From GCA-002790615 sp964438025 (lineage in GTDB: Bacteria; Patescibacteriota; Minisyncoccia; Moranbacterales; UBA2206), in NCBI GenBank assembly GCA_964438025.1, contig CAYTIK010000019.1:1-20962 (forward strand): 20,962 nt of DNA, written 5' to 3'. Every line of letters starts with the position of its first letter. Position 1 is the first letter of the stretch. The notes beneath the pieces are model-generated. The model was not told the origin of the DNA, did not search any database, and worked only from the letters and a program-made list of their open reading frames with translations. Shown one piece after another: positions 20,575-20,962 of the stretch. Position numbers and translations under genes: made by a program.

Positions 20575-20605
20575 ATTCCTAGCATAAAATTATTTGCGGT
20601 GTCAA
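20575..20605 (-). promoter_or_regulatory. Promoter of the retron-like operon
   Basis: On the minus strand, perfect TTGACA (20605-20600), 18-nt spacer ending TATGC, TAGGAAT (20581-20575). The predicted start (near 20568) coincides with the first base of the a1-like repeat. The TG before TAGGAA makes it an extended -10. A second TTGACA at 20206-20201 and the tandem ACGTTA repeat beside it could form a further control site before the RT gene. Confidence 0.65.
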
Positions 20606-20617
20606 TTTTAATGGAGT

Positions 20618-20646
20618 TTTACATTTTCCTTTGAATATGCTATAAT
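20618..20646 (+). promoter_or_regulatory. Promoter divergent from the RT operon
   Basis: TTTACA (20618-20623), 17 nt, TGC-TATAAT (20641-20646). The -35 is only 12 bp from that of the RT promoter, so the two may compete or share a regulator. Confidence 0.75.
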
Positions 20647-20689
20647 AAATACAGTTGAGCTAAAAAGAGAGAATAAACCTCATTATAAG

Positions 20690-20750
20690 CGGGTGTGTTC
20701 CGTTAGAAAAGTATATTTTATGTTTTTCTAACGGGATGAACCCGTTTTTT
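20690..20750 (+). terminator. Two-step hairpin with T-run in the leader (attenuator or small-RNA end)
   Basis: CGGGT (20690-20694) pairs with ACCCG (20740-20744). After a 5/5 internal loop, CCGTTAGAAAA (20700-20710) pairs perfectly with TTTTCTAACGG (20724-20734). Six T residues follow. It lies about 40 nt after the predicted start, so the promoter yields either a roughly 100-nt small RNA or an attenuated leader for the 20826 gene. Confidence 0.75.
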
Positions 20751-20758
20751 ACTTATTT

Positions 20759-20818
20759 CCCGCACTAACTTTGCACTGCGCTAGGGGCGCAAAATATATG
20801 GTGCAAAGTTAGTGCGGG
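20759..20818. repeat. Perfect 18-bp inverted repeat just before the 20826 start
   Basis: CCCGCACTAACTTTGCAC (20759-20776) and its exact complement (20801-20818), with a second hairpin TGCGC/GCGCA in the loop. It ends 7 nt before the ATG, so as RNA it would sit beside the ribosome entry site. It could equally be a palindromic genome repeat. Confidence 0.8.
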
Positions 20819-20825
20819 ATTACTT

Positions 20826-20962
20826 ATGCGTAAAAATAAAAATAAAAAGAAGGGTAAATTCAGTTGGTTATCCGGCCGAGGCACACTGGTCAGCTTTTTG
20901 CTTTTGGCCATCGTTGGAACAGCCGGATTATTTATTGGAGTAAAATTTAAAAAATACGAATA
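20826..20962 (+). CDS. Membrane-anchored protein, N-terminal part only
   Basis: Begins MRKNKNKKKGKFSW, a basic cytoplasmic start, then one hydrophobic helix (LVSFLLLAIVGTAGLFIGV, residues ~21-39) and KFKKYE, running off the window after 45 codons. Topology would be a signal anchor, with the missing C-terminal part outside the cell or forming further helices. No SD. The leader carries two large hairpins (20690-20750 and 20759-20818). Function unknown from this part. Confidence 0.7.
   Translation, partial: MRKNKNKKKGKFSWLSGRGTLVSFLLLAIVGTAGLFIGVKFKKYE

Noticed and set aside
1..20962. CRISPR array
   Set aside because: No regularly spaced direct repeats with unique spacers. The TGTAAAA and terminator repeats are irregular and few.

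Overview
The window looks like a piece of a small, AT-rich, streamlined bacterial chromosome, most likely from the Candidate Phyla Radiation (Patescibacteria). That placement is an inference. It rests on core genes without Shine-Dalgarno (SD) sites that start a few bases after A/T-rich leaders, on many small secreted or membrane-anchored proteins of unknown function, on a lysine-loaded RpoD, on GIY-YIG and group I intron parasites of tRNA genes, and on palindromic repeats between genes. No rRNA is present to settle it.

Layout. 1-1365 is the 3' part of pyruvate kinase. 1396-2005 is a disturbed tRNA-Ser locus: palindromic repeats, a broken 5' half of tRNA-Ser, a GIY-YIG nuclease gene and the intact tRNA-Ser(GGA). 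2018-5197 is the dnaG-rpoD pair. 5200-5563 is tRNA-Asn(GUU), split in its anticodon by a 201-nt ORF-less group I intron. 5563-9990 is a run of small exported, membrane or unknown genes (a repeat protein, two signal-peptide proteins, a FecR-domain protein, a 40-residue membrane peptide and a twice-frameshifted membrane protein). They are separated by look-alike terminators, two of which carry what look like tRNA 3' ends. 10002-11680 is an operon with a 96-residue unknown protein and a PAS-GGDEF diguanylate cyclase. 11730-12136 encodes, on the minus strand, a roughly 370-nt structured RNA with its own promoter and terminator. 12193-15418 holds an M23 peptidase and TypA/BipA. 15419-16443 is an AbiEii-type toxin-antitoxin pair followed by a second copy of the last 18 codons of typA.

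16489-20605 is the most unusual part. On the minus strand a promoter drives a roughly 350-nt, heavily base-paired non-coding segment. Its ends are the inverted repeats CGCGGGC/GCCCGCG. A reverse transcriptase follows, and then a DnaB-family ATPase that overlaps it by 4 nt (ATGA) and is changed at three motor positions. This is the layout of a retron (a1-msr-msd-a2, RT, effector), with an effector type I do not recognise from described retrons. A nearby unknown gene (16684-17088) uses the same unusual promoter. Together with the AbiEii pair, the region reads as a small defence island. 20618-20962 is a divergent transcript with two large leader hairpins and the start of a membrane-anchored protein.

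Two styles of translation start coexist. Housekeeping genes have no SD. The diguanylate cyclase operon, 16684, 17540(-) and the RT operon have strong GGAGG-type sites, which suggests acquired genes.
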